Shown in pieces: positions 34,714 through 44,141 of a stretch of DNA of 64,000 nucleotides (the first letter of the stretch is position 1; every line of letters begins with the position of its first letter). Source of the DNA: Symbiodinium sp. CCMP2592 (lineage: Eukaryota > Sar > Dinophyceae > Suessiales > Symbiodiniaceae). The stretch lies in NCBI GenBank assembly GCA_905221615.1, contig CAJNDT010000957.1, forward strand, positions 391,794-455,793, written 5' to 3'. Below the pieces are notes generated by a model. The model made no database searches, was not told where the DNA came from, and saw nothing but the letters and a program-made list of their open reading frames with translations. Both the position numbers and the translations under genes were made by a program.

Positions 34714-34778
34714 TTTCACTTTGAATTTAGATTTTGCATTAGGCGCGACCTACGGTCTCTCAGCCTGCGGAATGAAAA

Positions 34779-34792
34779 TGTATGTATTGGTA
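34779..34792. repeat. Target-site duplication, right copy (L1)
   Basis: TGTATGTATTGGTA, identical to 22,163-22,176. Confidence 0.85.
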
Positions 34793-36720
34793 ATGGAAGC
34801 TTTACTTATTCAACCTACCGTAAACCTTAAACTGTCACCTCCCATACTTGCAGCTGCCCTCCACACCTGGTGCTCTGCTCTTCCCTCCGGGGAACTCGGT
34901 CTTACAGTTTAGGATAGTTTAGGGGCTTATGTGGAGTTCAGAGTTTCGTGCCCTGGGTTTGGGGTTCAGGGTTATTCTAGCGTACTTAGGCTGGCCTGAG
35001 TATTATTGAGGGGCTCTAATTCTAATTATTGAAGCTCCAACGTCCAAAGTCAGATTTTGGGGGCGGGTTATAGGGTCTACTATTTTTTCAACTCTTGTAG
35101 ATTCCAGCTTTCGGACCCCCCCCCGCCTCGGACCATGGATCTTGTGTTGTTCACGTCCAAGACTCTGGACCTTTCTCTGAGATTTGGGGCTCCCCTCGGC
35201 CCTGGTTCACGTGGGAATTGCTTCGACACCGCAGCTTTGGCTCAATTCACAAATTGAAAGGCCGGTGTGGTGAAACTGTGGCTGGCCCCGCGCCCGAGCG
35301 GAAGGTAAGCATGGTGTCGGAGAGTACCAGCGGCCTGGTTCTCATTCATTGAAGGATGCGAGCTATAGGGCTATAGGGCTCGTTGCCACATTTCAAGTGT
35401 ATGTTTGGGTTTCCATTTCGACTCCTGTGTTCTTCCACCCTTTGCCTCGTCAACTGGAGATCTAGTTCGCAGCGATTTACCCGAGCACCCAGGTGAACTA
35501 GCGGCTGATATAGCGGAGCTGAAGGACATGCTTCAGCGGGCGCAAAGGTGGGATAGCATGGCCTGCTCGTACTGGGCATTCACAACAGCAGTTTTGTTCG
35601 CAACGCATTGCCGTCAATGTGGAGGAAACCGCCGCTTGGGCAAAGCCCAGCCCAGACTCAAAAGGAAATGTACGCTCCTTCAGCCAAAGCATCCCCCGAG
35701 ACTCCTCTCCACTACTCTTTCGCCCCTCAAGTTAGTGAATCGTAGTGGTGCCTGAACTGCGCGAAATTCTCACCACGCCTGGCTGTAACGCAGAGCAACA
35801 TGCCACCCACATGACTTGGAAACCCTCTATGGACCTTGCCTTATGCTCTTGTGAACCGTACGTCCTAAAAACCACTTCTACCAAACGTGCAAACCCAATA
35901 CATGCCCACCCTTCCCAAACTGTTGCAAGTAAGCCCTGTGCTCAACCCAGAGTTTGCAAGCAAACGAAGAAGAGCAAAAATGCAACCTTCAGCCGAATGC
36001 AGACCGGCTGTGTGCGAAGAGCTGCAGCGGGTGCTCACGAAGCTCGAGGCTTTGTATCTCGGGGCTTAAGGGCTTGGGGTATGGAGTTTAGAGTTCTCCG
36101 ACGGTCTTGAGCATTGGGGCGTGCGTTAGTCTGAGCTCGGATTTCAATTATCGCCGGTGATAGGCCTTGCTCTGTCCTCCGATCGCAGCAAAGCCACTAT
36201 TGTTGCTATTCTCGTTTGCCGGTTTGGAACTACTCAGTTATGATGTGGCTGGTGTGCTGCCGCTGCTTTGGTGCCGTCGTCGTTGGTCGTGCATTTGGTT
36301 GTCGTGGTAGTGGCTGCTGCTCGCAGCGGTGATATGATGTCAATTTGGGTCCTGGTGAGATGTCCGTGAAGGTGTGGTCGCCGTTGTGGCTGCTCTGGAT
36401 AACTCATTCCATGCTTCTTACACTCATTATCGCACTGTTGTTCCCTATCTACTTGCTAGTTTGCCTTGCACCGTAAAAATAAAGTCCCTAAAGACCCAAG
36501 CCTTAAGTCGCAGCCAGGCTGTGATTGTACTTCAGCCAGCCATCATATCTATAGACTTTGCACAGTTGTACTATACACTAAACCCACAACCTTAACCCCC
36601 TGACAGTCTTGTTTCACCCCTAGCTGAGGGAAAAGGGTCGAGAAAGAGAAGCGTGTATCATGTACCCAAAACCCTCTTTAGGGCCCCTCTATTCCGGCCA
36701 GAACTTCATAGCCTGGATGC
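34793..36720. other. Intergenic, no gene seen
   Basis: Overlapping short ORFs (35.4-36.1 kb) lack domains and consistent composition. C9 homopolymer near 35,117. Confidence 0.5.
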
Positions 36721-36721
36721 A

Positions 36722-36803
36722 ATAAAACCCTAAACCCTTAAACCCTTAAACCCTAAACGAGTGTGAGCGCCGAAACCCTAAACCTTAAACCCTAAACCCT
36801 AAA
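36722..36803. repeat. CCCTAAA interstitial telomere-type array
   Basis: CCCTAAACCCTTAAACCC and near-perfect CCCTAAA units, in C-strand orientation, immediately left of the L2 target site. Confidence 0.85.
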
Positions 36804-36815
36804 CCTTTTAGCCCT
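36801..36815. repeat. Target-site duplication, left copy (L2)
   Basis: AAACCTTTTAGCCCT, identical to 46,572-46,586; the AAA at the right copy could also be poly(A). Confidence 0.85.
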
Positions 36816-36826
36816 TTTGGCTCAAG
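36816..36826 (+). other. Relic dinoflagellate spliced leader (3' end)
   Basis: TTTGGCTCAAG matches the last 11 nt of the 22-nt dinoflagellate SL (recalled consensus ends TTTTGGCTCAAG; the first T overlaps the duplication). Its position exactly at the insertion edge makes chance unlikely. Confidence 0.85.
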
Positions 36827-36893
36827 CTCCGTACTCTACGTCTTTGCTATCGTACTGAACTGTGCCAGCAGCATCTCCGCCCTAATCTCCATC

Positions 36894-38237
36894 ATGGCTC
36901 TCGCTGCTGCCAATGTCTACATGACCAATGCCAGTCCGATCCCCGTCGGGTTCAGCAATCTGTTTGGGGCTGCTAGCTTTGATGAAGTGACAGAGACTAT
37001 CCCCATTGGTGCAAAATTGGTCATCACCAACAACCAATTCGACCTGGGGCACACTCTGGCTCTCCAAGCTATGGAAGCACTCTCGATGGATGCCCAGTCA
37101 ATCGTCCCAGCAGTGGTACACCAAGAACAGCTAGATGTATTCAAAGACAAATGGGCTGATACTATGGGGGCGTATCATTTGTACCACCTCGCGGCGATTG
37201 GGGGATACTGGTCACCAGTCTTCAAAGCGAGTGACATCATTAGTCACCAAGCCTACACGGCACACACGGGAGCTGTTGGCCGGTTCTTTGAAGAGTTTGC
37301 GTCAGGCTTGATTCAGCGCTTTGCTGCCTGCCCTGGAGATGCAGCAGAGTTCGTGAGGGATGGGCACTTTATTGCCCTGAACGTAGTGCGAGCCTGCCAT
37401 CACCGAGCTATCACCCGCGGTCGCAATGGAGACCCCGTCAATACTCAAGATCAATCGCACATGGCCAACAAGATCTGCTGTATAGCTGAGTCAGAGTACC
37501 CAGAGTTCATCCGCTGGTTGGATTCTGAAGCGCGAGTCTACGAGATGCATCACCATTTGACGACTGAGTCGCTGAATCTGCTGGCAGATGCATTGGTCAC
37601 TAAGACCCCTCAAATGGGTGGCGTGATGGTCCCTGCAGCCATGACCATCAATGGGGATCATACCATAGCAGCAGTTTCTCTCTCGGACGTGTGCAAGTTG
37701 GGGCTAAAGGCAAAGGAAAGTCATCGGTATGGTTCACTCAAACCTTCCACTTTGGCTCTGGGAATTCGGGCCATCGGCATCGCAGCGCACAGCATCTCGC
37801 TGAAGCATGTGGGGGGACCTGTCATGGACATGATCATCATTGATCTGGCAGCGACCATTGAATCTGAGGAGTTCTTGGCATCTGCAAGTGATGCCGCAGT
37901 GACTGCCATGATGGTGAAGATCAATCCCATGGTGTCCTTCGCGGTGGGCTTCCTAAGCAGCAATCCAGACACCAAGAGTTGGGTTGACTTTCACCAGCCT
38001 TTGGGAGCCTACAGCAGGCGGTGCAAGGCTGATTATGTGGAGGGCTTGGTGGCTGGTAAGAGCCAAAACGGGGCAACAACGATTGCTGCCCCAACCTTGA
38101 AGGTGATCAACAGTGCGGGGGTGAGGTTCGCATCTGAAATCAATTATCTGCTCAGCAATCCACTGATCTCCGCAGCTGCCACGCAGAGTAGGAACACCTC
38201 TGCTCTGGGCAGAGTGATGGTGTCTACCTGGTTCTAA
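36894..38237 (+). CDS. 447-aa alpha-helical protein of unknown family (first ORF of L2)
   Basis: Starts at ATG 36,894 (context CATCATGG), 67 bp after the SL relic, and ends at TAA 38,235. The frame is intact. The protein appears mostly alpha-helical, with Ala/Ile/His/Met-rich segments (HLYHLAAIGGYWSPVF, HHRAITRGRNG, SEYPEFIRWL) and no membrane helix, zinc finger or RRM recognised. Base composition is visibly less GC-rich than the RT ORF downstream. The compact helical character and position as the first ORF of an SL-capped RNA would suit an RNA-coating protein (ORF1p, or a nucleocapsid-like protein acquired from an RNA virus), but I do not recognise a family and this is a guess. The last 144 bp are repeated at 38,592-38,735. 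Confidence 0.8.
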   Translation: MALAAANVYMTNASPIPVGFSNLFGAASFDEVTETIPIGAKLVITNNQFDLGHTLALQAMEALSMDAQSIVPAVVHQEQLDVFKDKWADTMGAYHLYHLAAIGGYWSPVFKASDIISHQAYTAHTGAVGRFFEEFASGLIQRFAACPGDAAEFVRDGHFIALNVVRACHHRAITRGRNGDPVNTQDQSHMANKICCIAESEYPEFIRWLDSEARVYEMHHHLTTESLNLLADALVTKTPQMGGVMVPAAMTINGDHTIAAVSLSDVCKLGLKAKESHRYGSLKPSTLALGIRAIGIAAHSISLKHVGGPVMDMIIIDLAATIESEEFLASASDAAVTAMMVKINPMVSFAVGFLSSNPDTKSWVDFHQPLGAYSRRCKADYVEGLVAGKSQNGATTIAAPTLKVINSAGVRFASEINYLLSNPLISAAATQSRNTSALGRVMVSTWF

Positions 38238-38533
38238 ACGAGCAGCCATGCGAACTAGTCTGAAGATGTTGATGCACGCTGCTAGGGCTAAGCAGATGAT
38301 GACAGTAACCATGCTGGTGGAGATCAACACTGTTTGAATGACTTGGCTTCTCATAAGCTAGTTGACAACACCACGATTCAGACTCGCATAGGCGACAGTT
38401 TTGAGCGACAGCAAAGCGACGTCTATCTCTATTTCCCAGGCTGCCCATTCACTGACACTCTCAGCCGTAAGTGCGAGAGCACACCTAGTGATGAAGTGAT
38501 GGCTCCTGGGATCAAGAGCGATGTCATCATCGC
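38094..38533 (+). repeat. 440-bp direct duplication, copy 1
   Basis: Identical to 38,592-39,031 apart from one noticed substitution (AGTAGGAACACC here, AGTAGGCACACC in copy 2). Covers the 3' end of the 447-aa ORF and the following non-coding part. It breaks off abruptly at ATCATCGC into telomere repeats. Confidence 0.95.
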
Positions 38534-38590
38534 CTAAACCCTAAACCCTAAACCCTAAACCCTAAACCCTAAACCCTAAACCCTAAACCG
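38534..38590. repeat. CCCTAAA array between duplicated segments
   Basis: About eight uninterrupted CCCTAAA units (C-strand on +), followed by CCGT before copy 2. Perfect units contrast with the degenerate arrays elsewhere, implying recent origin. Confidence 0.95.
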
Positions 38591-38591
38591 T

Positions 38592-39031
38592 ACCTTGAAG
38601 GTGATCAACAGTGCGGGGGTGAGGTTCGCATCTGAAATCAATTATCTGCTCAGCAATCCACTGATCTCCGCAGCTGCCACGCAGAGTAGGCACACCTCTG
38701 CTCTGGGCAGAGTGATGGTGTCTACCTGGTTCTAAACGAGCAGCCATGCGAACTAGTCTGAAGATGTTGATGCACGCTGCTAGGGCTAAGCAGATGATGA
38801 CAGTAACCATGCTGGTGGAGATCAACACTGTTTGAATGACTTGGCTTCTCATAAGCTAGTTGACAACACCACGATTCAGACTCGCATAGGCGACAGTTTT
38901 GAGCGACAGCAAAGCGACGTCTATCTCTATTTCCCAGGCTGCCCATTCACTGACACTCTCAGCCGTAAGTGCGAGAGCACACCTAGTGATGAAGTGATGG
39001 CTCCTGGGATCAAGAGCGATGTCATCATCGC
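38592..39031 (+). repeat. 440-bp direct duplication, copy 2
   Basis: Offset 498 bp from copy 1 (a multiple of three). Copy 2 continues uninterrupted into the downstream part of L2, so it represents the original junction. Confidence 0.95.
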
Positions 39032-39668
39032 GCAGGGCATTGTTTGCGGCCTGGCTGTCGGAGAAAAAAAAAAAAGGGCCTCCGCTGGGGACCAGCGGCG
39101 TCACACTTTGGTGTTTGGTGGCTGGTCAGAGGGGACTCGCAAGCGTGTTATCCTGGCTCAATTAGACCAATGCCTTGATCACCTTGGCCTGAAGAAGCAC
39201 TTGGATGCCGAACCCTTTTGCACTGGGCCTCGCCGTGCGGTGGCTCTGGTTAACTGCTCTCTCCGTGCCGGCGAAAGCACTGGGGACGTACGACGGCGTA
39301 TGTTGACCGTGATCCAGGACATCAACAAGAACGGGCTGGCCTTGGAGGGTGGCCGTCGACCGCTGTGGGCCTCGTTCTCGAAGACACCGGCGGAACGAGG
39401 CCGTGCATCAGTGGCGGGGTCCATCAAGAAGATTGTCATGAACCACCGAAGCAATCTTGCTGGCGACTTGGATGTGGACTACAACCAAGGCAGTGCCTGG
39501 CTTGGTGAGAATCAGGTGGCAGGCATGGGGGCTCCGCCGGCTGGAAGTGGAGCGAGGGAGGTCGAGACTCGTGCGGGTATGGCCTGGGTGGACGAATCCG
39601 GAATAGCCAAGTTCATGAAGATCTCCCGGCAAACGGTTCAGGACGAAGTGTCTCAGCATCGCTACTGA
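38997..39668 (+). CDS. L2 RRM-like region, ended by TGA
   Basis: In-frame ATG at 38,997 (the frame is open from 38,832). After an A12 run (39,064-39,075, read EKKKR) comes a basic segment and then RRHTLVFGGWSEGTRKRVIL, GPRRAVALVNCSLRAGES and RRPLWASFSKT, which have the beta-alpha-beta spacing of an RNA-recognition-type fold; I recall similar N-terminal domains in dinoflagellate LINE proteins. The TGA at 39,666 is followed, in the same frame and with no other stop, by the endonuclease/RT ORF. If the chimera model is right, sequence left of the A12 is not original to this ORF. Confidence 0.65.
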   Translation: MAPGIKSDVIIAQGIVCGLAVGEKKKRASAGDQRRHTLVFGGWSEGTRKRVILAQLDQCLDHLGLKKHLDAEPFCTGPRRAVALVNCSLRAGESTGDVRRRMLTVIQDINKNGLALEGGRRPLWASFSKTPAERGRASVAGSIKKIVMNHRSNLAGDLDVDYNQGSAWLGENQVAGMGAPPAGSGAREVETRAGMAWVDESGIAKFMKISRQTVQDEVSQHRY

Positions 39669-42491
39669 CAGGAAGGTGCTTCTACTGATGGTTTTCGAAT
39701 TCAAGTCTGCGGTTGGAACTTGGGGGGTGGCTCCTTGGACGACCTGCCCCGCGTAGCTCGTGAAGCGGTCGGTTGTGATCTTTGTGCAGACGACCTGTTT
39801 CTGCTTCAGGAGCTGCCCCGTACTGCGCCTGGCTGGAAAACGAGTGTCTTTGGTCCATGGAAAGTGCTAGGAGCGAGGGTTGACTCTCAGTGGCGAGGGA
39901 CCGGCCTGCTTTTCCACACAGGGGCCTGGGTTGTCATGCGGAAGATCCAGGCGGAGAAGGGCACCTGGTTTCGCCTTCGCCATTCTCAGAGAGGCACCGA
40001 GATATGGGTTGGGGCGCTTTACCTCAAGCCTGATCTTAGCCAGGACGAACACTCGGTTGGGGTTCAGGATTTTCTTCGGGTACTACCTGCGACGAACCTG
40101 CCGGTGCTAGTACCAGGCGACTCCAATTCCGAAATCAGCTGGGGGGACGATGAGGCTGGCCTTCCGGTCGCCATCGGCCGGAATGGGAAAACACTAGGCT
40201 TGCTCCATGCCCTTGGGGGGCGGGCTCTCCAGGTCATTCCTCCCAAAGCCGGGCAACGAGAATCCCCGACTACATGTCCCCGACAGGCCGATCGCAGAGG
40301 CAAGCAGATTGATTTTCTTGCGAGCGCCCGATGTTCGGTTTGTCACTTGGACATTCTGGTTGGGAGTCACGAGGTGCTGGGAACGGAACATGATGTGCTA
40401 AGAACGGTTGTGACCTTGGGGCAACGGAGGCTACACAAGAAGACGGACACCAGGCCCAGGAAGTTGACCTCCCTGATCCCTCCGATCTCCTTCCTTGACC
40501 AGGGCACCGTGGAGGGCCTTGCTGCCGCTCACACCGCCCCCAAAACCGGGAAGGGCTACCAGGACCCGGAGGATGTTAAGACCTTGTTTCGCATGGCGCG
40601 ACATGGTAAAGGGAGAGACGACTGGAAGAGAGCTTTTCAAGCACCCCGGCGAGCTAGGCAGGAATGGCACAAGCAGAAACTGGCCGATGCTGCGAGAGGG
40701 GACTGGGGGGCCTTTCGGCGGTTTCGCAAACAAAGCAACCTTGACTGGGAACACAGCTTCGCGGATGCACATCATGAACCACATCTGGCCGTGCACAAAC
40801 ACCTGCAGGAGATTTATGACTCTCGCGAGGCAGTCCCCGAAGTCGTTCCCTCGACCCCCTTCGTTGAGATCACAATGGCCGAGTTGGAATACGCTGTGGG
40901 GCTCGGGAAACAGGGGGTCAGTGTGAGCCACGATGGAACCAGCCAAGAGTTGCTTGTGGGGATAATGCAGGCGGAAGGAGGGGCGGGTGCCCTCTTGTCC
41001 TGGTTCAATCGTCTTCTGCGATCGGGGGAGCTACCTGAGAACTGGTATAGATCTCTCATGATTGTGCTCCCCAAGACAGCACAGCCTGTCCTACCAAAGG
41101 AACTTCGTCCAATATCTATGTCCTCTGCAGTCAGTAAGGCTTTCTGCCGCGTGGTTTTGGAACGATGTAAGAGAGAGATTCGCCCCATTGGTGCCTGTCA
41201 ATGCTCTGGGCCTTCCAAACAGACTACTGACTACATTTTTACCATTCACCGACTGCAGTGCCTGGACAAGGAATGGAAAGCGGGATTGAACTACTTGAAG
41301 GTCGACCTTGAAAAAGCCTTTGATCTGGTCAGTCGTCCGGCTTTAGTTTCTTTTCTTCGTGAGCGTCTGGGTGAGAGCTATGAACTTCGGGTATGGCAAC
41401 TCCTTCTCACGAGGTCCACGGCCTCCCTTGAGACTCCGTGGGGATGTTCGGAGCTGGCGGTCCGTCGGGGGATCCGCCAGGGCTCAGTCGAATCTCCCCT
41501 TTTCTTCTCCTGCCTTGCTGAGCTTACGGTGGAACTGGCCGCGCAGAAGTACCACTGGAGTAGGGAGGACCCAGCCCTTCCTGGACTCTTCCTCAGTGAG
41601 CTGCTCTTTGTTGACGATTCGGTTCTGTGGAATTCATCCATGAAGGTTCTGGGTGAAAGACTGAAGCAATGGGAAACAGAACTGTGTAGATGTGGCCTGC
41701 GAATCAACTGGGCCAAATGTGAGCTCTATGTGAGCCCGTTTAGCAATGGTCCCAAGCACATCGCCCTTGGAGGGGTAACGCTACCTGCCCAGCCCCATCT
41801 CAATGTTATGGGCCTACGGTTGAGCGTCAAGGCCACCACGTGCGAGATCCTGGCGGGGTTGCTGGGACGGGCCAGGGAGGTATTCTGGAAGAACAAGACC
41901 GTTTTGTGTTCGCGCTCCTGCCTCCACGACCGGCTTCGCTTGCTTGAAAAGGTGGTTGCAGGGGCTGGCCTCTGGTGTATAAGCGCATTTTTCCCGGAAA
42001 CCTCTGCGTTGCACCTAGTGAACACGTTCCAGATGCAATTGATTATTTCGATGCTCGGGTTACGACGAGGGGGCGATGAAAGCTGGCTCCAATTCCGGAA
42101 AAAGGCGTTCCGCGCCGCTCGCATGGCTCTGTGGCGCGGCAAGCACCGCAGATGGAGCTCAATATGGGCCGAAAGATACTGGTTGTATGTCGGCCATTGT
42201 GCCAGAAGCCTCTTGCGGATGCCTACCCCTGCCTCTGCTCTTATTTGCTCATATCGCTCGCGAGAATGGTGGTTGACCGAACAAAAGAAGAAGAAGGGGA
42301 TCTCGCACCCAGGGCACCTCTTCCCGCGACTTATGAACAATGAGAAAACCCTCGACCTGGTGGCAGGAGGACCCTGGAGAGTTCGAGCTCAAGACCGTCA
42401 TGCATGGAGAGGCCTTGTGGGCCGTTTTTTGGAAGAGGTTGATTGTCCTTGGGCTTCAGGGCGCCAACTGGCGTTGAGTGCAGATGAGTAG
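39669..42491 (+). CDS. L2 endonuclease and reverse transcriptase
   Basis: In frame with the preceding ORF; sequence before the first ATG is already domain (GFRIQVCGWNLGGG at 39,690-39,730), supporting read-through or fusion across the TGA. EEP/AP-endonuclease domain to about 40,420 with QELPR, PGDSNSEISWG and TEHDVL near the catalytic His. Reverse transcriptase from about 40,900: LPKELRPISMSSAVSKAF, motif A VDLEKAFDLV (Asp at 41,304), RRGIRQGSVESPLFF, motif C LFVDDSVLW (Asp-Asp 41,613-41,618), then a Trp/Arg-rich C-terminus. No frameshift was seen. It would nick target DNA and copy the template RNA. No RNase H domain. Confidence 0.92.
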   Translation, partial: QEGASTDGFRIQVCGWNLGGGSLDDLPRVAREAVGCDLCADDLFLLQELPRTAPGWKTSVFGPWKVLGARVDSQWRGTGLLFHTGAWVVMRKIQAEKGTWFRLRHSQRGTEIWVGALYLKPDLSQDEHSVGVQDFLRVLPATNLPVLVPGDSNSEISWGDDEAGLPVAIGRNGKTLGLLHALGGRALQVIPPKAGQRESPTTCPRQADRRGKQIDFLASARCSVCHLDILVGSHEVLGTEHDVLRTVVTLGQRRLHKKTDTRPRKLTSLIPPISFLDQGTVEGLAAAHTAPKTGKGYQDPEDVKTLFRMARHGKGRDDWKRAFQAPRRARQEWHKQKLADAARGDWGAFRRFRKQSNLDWEHSFADAHHEPHLAVHKHLQEIYDSREAVPEVVPSTPFVEITMAELEYAVGLGKQGVSVSHDGTSQELLVGIMQAEGGAGALLSWFNRLLRSGELPENWYRSLMIVLPKTAQPVLPKELRPISMSSAVSKAFCRVVLERCKREIRPIGACQCSGPSKQTTDYIFTIHRLQCLDKEWKAGLNYLKVDLEKAFDLVSRPALVSFLRERLGESYELRVWQLLLTRSTASLETPWGCSELAVRRGIRQGSVESPLFFSCLAELTVELAAQKYHWSREDPALPGLFLSELLFVDDSVLWNSSMKVLGERLKQWETELCRCGLRINWAKCELYVSPFSNGPKHIALGGVTLPAQPHLNVMGLRLSVKATTCEILAGLLGRAREVFWKNKTVLCSRSCLHDRLRLLEKVVAGAGLWCISAFFPETSALHLVNTFQMQLIISMLGLRRGGDESWLQFRKKAFRAARMALWRGKHRRWSSIWAERYWLYVGHCARSLLRMPTPASALICSYRSREWWLTEQKKKKGISHPGHLFPRLMNNEKTLDLVAGGPWRVRAQDRHAWRGLVGRFLEEVDCPWASGRQLALSADE

Positions 42492-42626
42492 AGCCGATCA
42501 CGCTTGCGAATGTGTGCACTCTGCTTAGCTTTGTGAAGGTGGTTGAATGCCTGACTGTGCTGATCAGCCGCACACCTGCAGTGTTTTCGCTCTGGAAAAC
42601 CAGCCGGTAGTGACGACCTGAAGGCC

Positions 42627-44141
42627 ATGCCCACCATGAACATCATGGTATGCCTCACTTTGGTGGCGACCACCTTGACGGTTTTCGCCCATCTCTTGGA
42701 AGCCGCCCCCCTCCCGAAGGGTGTGGAGGACGTCTCCTCGAGTTTGCCTACATCTACTCGACCTTCAAATTCGACCTTTCTGCACCACGAGAACCACGAC
42801 ACACCTTCTATGTCATCCGTGGGGGACACTGCTCCTCCTGGCCACTGTGGTAGTGGACAACATCCAGCACCGACATCCTCGCAATCGGAACTCCCCGGGC
42901 TTTCGCGGGGGAAGAAGCGCACCCGGGCTAGCAACAACACCCTCGACGACTCGACCGCCCTGCAACGCGAGCTGTGCCAGGTTCTCCAGGAGGTTCGGGA
43001 CAACCACCCCGGGGACAAGGTGACTGCGATCTCGCAAGCTCTCAGAGAGGAGCTGAATGGTCTTCTCGCCTTTTGTCCTGAGAACTGCCGCACACACCGC
43101 TCCGAGACCCTCCAGCCCTTCTTTGACACGCTATGCGAGGGACAGGTTGACCATGCCCACATTTGGGCAAAGTCTTACCGACGATGGATAACCTCGTGGA
43201 TCACCCGGGTCTACCATCTCTGTGAGGCTGACCGATCTGGGCCTGGTCTGACGAAGCCCCTCATTGAGGACTCCAACGATGCTGTTTCGCTCATGGGCAG
43301 AGGCAGAGCACGTGGGCGAGGCAACCGCCGAACTGGACGAGTTCGCGCACCTGACGAAGGGCCCATCGGTCCTACCGGACCCCGGTCACATGCTGAGACC
43401 CACTCCTTCGTTTTTCTCAACCCTGGAGGCGAAGTTCATCGCAGTGTGCACCCGGCCTGCACGGGTGAGCCACGAACGGTTGCGGAGGCTGTGGGACTCC
43501 TATGCGGCGTCCTTGGTCTTGAAGAAGAGGATCCCCCCACCGACGCTCTGCCCTCCTTCGTGCCTGCCTTCATGCAGAACAATTTGCAGGAGCTAATGTG
43601 CCAGATGAGCTCACGCGGGCGAAATCTTATGCACCAAGCACTGAGCCCATGTCTCGAACGCCTGGGGGATGAGCTTGAGGAGGTCATGCTTAGCACTCGT
43701 GATCGACCTGTGCCTCCGCCTCTGACTGATACACTGGCCACTACACCTGCGAGCTCTTCTAGACCACCGGCGACGGCTTCCTCGACTTTGTCCTCATCCA
43801 GCCGCGCCCCGAGGACTACACAAACCCCCGGGACTCCCTCGACGGCGCGACCAAGGACCCCGGCTTCGGCACGATCCAGACCTACGCCATCACGCGCTCC
43901 CCGAGCAGATAAGCTAAAACCTACGGCAAAAGGGAAGACGAGTGGGAAGACCAAGGGCACGGTGGTAATCGACGAGGCCACGGACAGGGGTGACTTCGTG
44001 GAAGTGTTCATCGAGGAGGACGACGAGGAAGAACTCCTCATGCAACTGAGTTCCACGATTGCCAATGGCGACGAGGGCGCTGAGGCTGGCTGGAAGGAGC
44101 GAGGAGCACCAATCAGAACCACCGGGCGCCGACACGGTTAG
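42627..44141 (+). CDS. L2 downstream ORF, part 1 (Ser/Pro/Thr-rich)
   Basis: Opens at ATG 42,627, 135 bp after the RT stop, with a hydrophobic start (NIMVCLTLVATTLTVFAHLL) resembling a signal or membrane segment. Then comes a helical part (ALQRELCQVLQEVRDNHPGD), a Gly/Arg-rich patch (GRGRARGRGNRRTGRVR), and a long Pro/Ser/Thr/Arg low-complexity stretch ending in an acidic block (EEDDEEELL). Coding passes to the next frame in the 44,059-44,141 overlap, so this is one ORF broken by a frameshift. No known domain. The Gly/Arg patch suggests RNA binding (inference). Confidence 0.65.
   Translation: MPTMNIMVCLTLVATTLTVFAHLLEAAPLPKGVEDVSSSLPTSTRPSNSTFLHHENHDTPSMSSVGDTAPPGHCGSGQHPAPTSSQSELPGLSRGKKRTRASNNTLDDSTALQRELCQVLQEVRDNHPGDKVTAISQALREELNGLLAFCPENCRTHRSETLQPFFDTLCEGQVDHAHIWAKSYRRWITSWITRVYHLCEADRSGPGLTKPLIEDSNDAVSLMGRGRARGRGNRRTGRVRAPDEGPIGPTGPRSHAETHSFVFLNPGGEVHRSVHPACTGEPRTVAEAVGLLCGVLGLEEEDPPTDALPSFVPAFMQNNLQELMCQMSSRGRNLMHQALSPCLERLGDELEEVMLSTRDRPVPPPLTDTLATTPASSSRPPATASSTLSSSSRAPRTTQTPGTPSTARPRTPASARSRPTPSRAPRADKLKPTAKGKTSGKTKGTVVIDEATDRGDFVEVFIEEDDEEELLMQLSSTIANGDEGAEAGWKERGAPIRTTGRRHG

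Larger units (their letters stand above)
22177..34778 (+). mobile_element. Non-LTR retrotransposon L1, 12.6 kb, complete but decayed
   Basis: The element is delimited by an identical 14-bp direct repeat on both sides, as expected for target-primed reverse transcription, and ends with AATGAAAA. Inside, on the + strand: a gag-like ORF1, then a very long ORF2 with three repeated modules, RNase H, AP-endonuclease-type nuclease, reverse transcriptase and zinc fingers. At 12.6 kb it is roughly twice the length of ordinary LINEs. ORF2 is interrupted by one TGA (25,733) and two frameshifts (about 33.3 and 34.1 kb), so this copy is not autonomous. It inserted at a TATG-rich microsatellite. The 5' end (GGGCTCAGATCGCC) resembles a shortened spliced-leader end only weakly. 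Confidence 0.9.

Noticed and set aside
38583-38852. Antisense ORF with a hydrophobic helix in the duplicated block of L2
   Set aside because: It is antisense to the SL-tagged RNA, and present in both copies only because of the duplication; no evidence of its own transcription.
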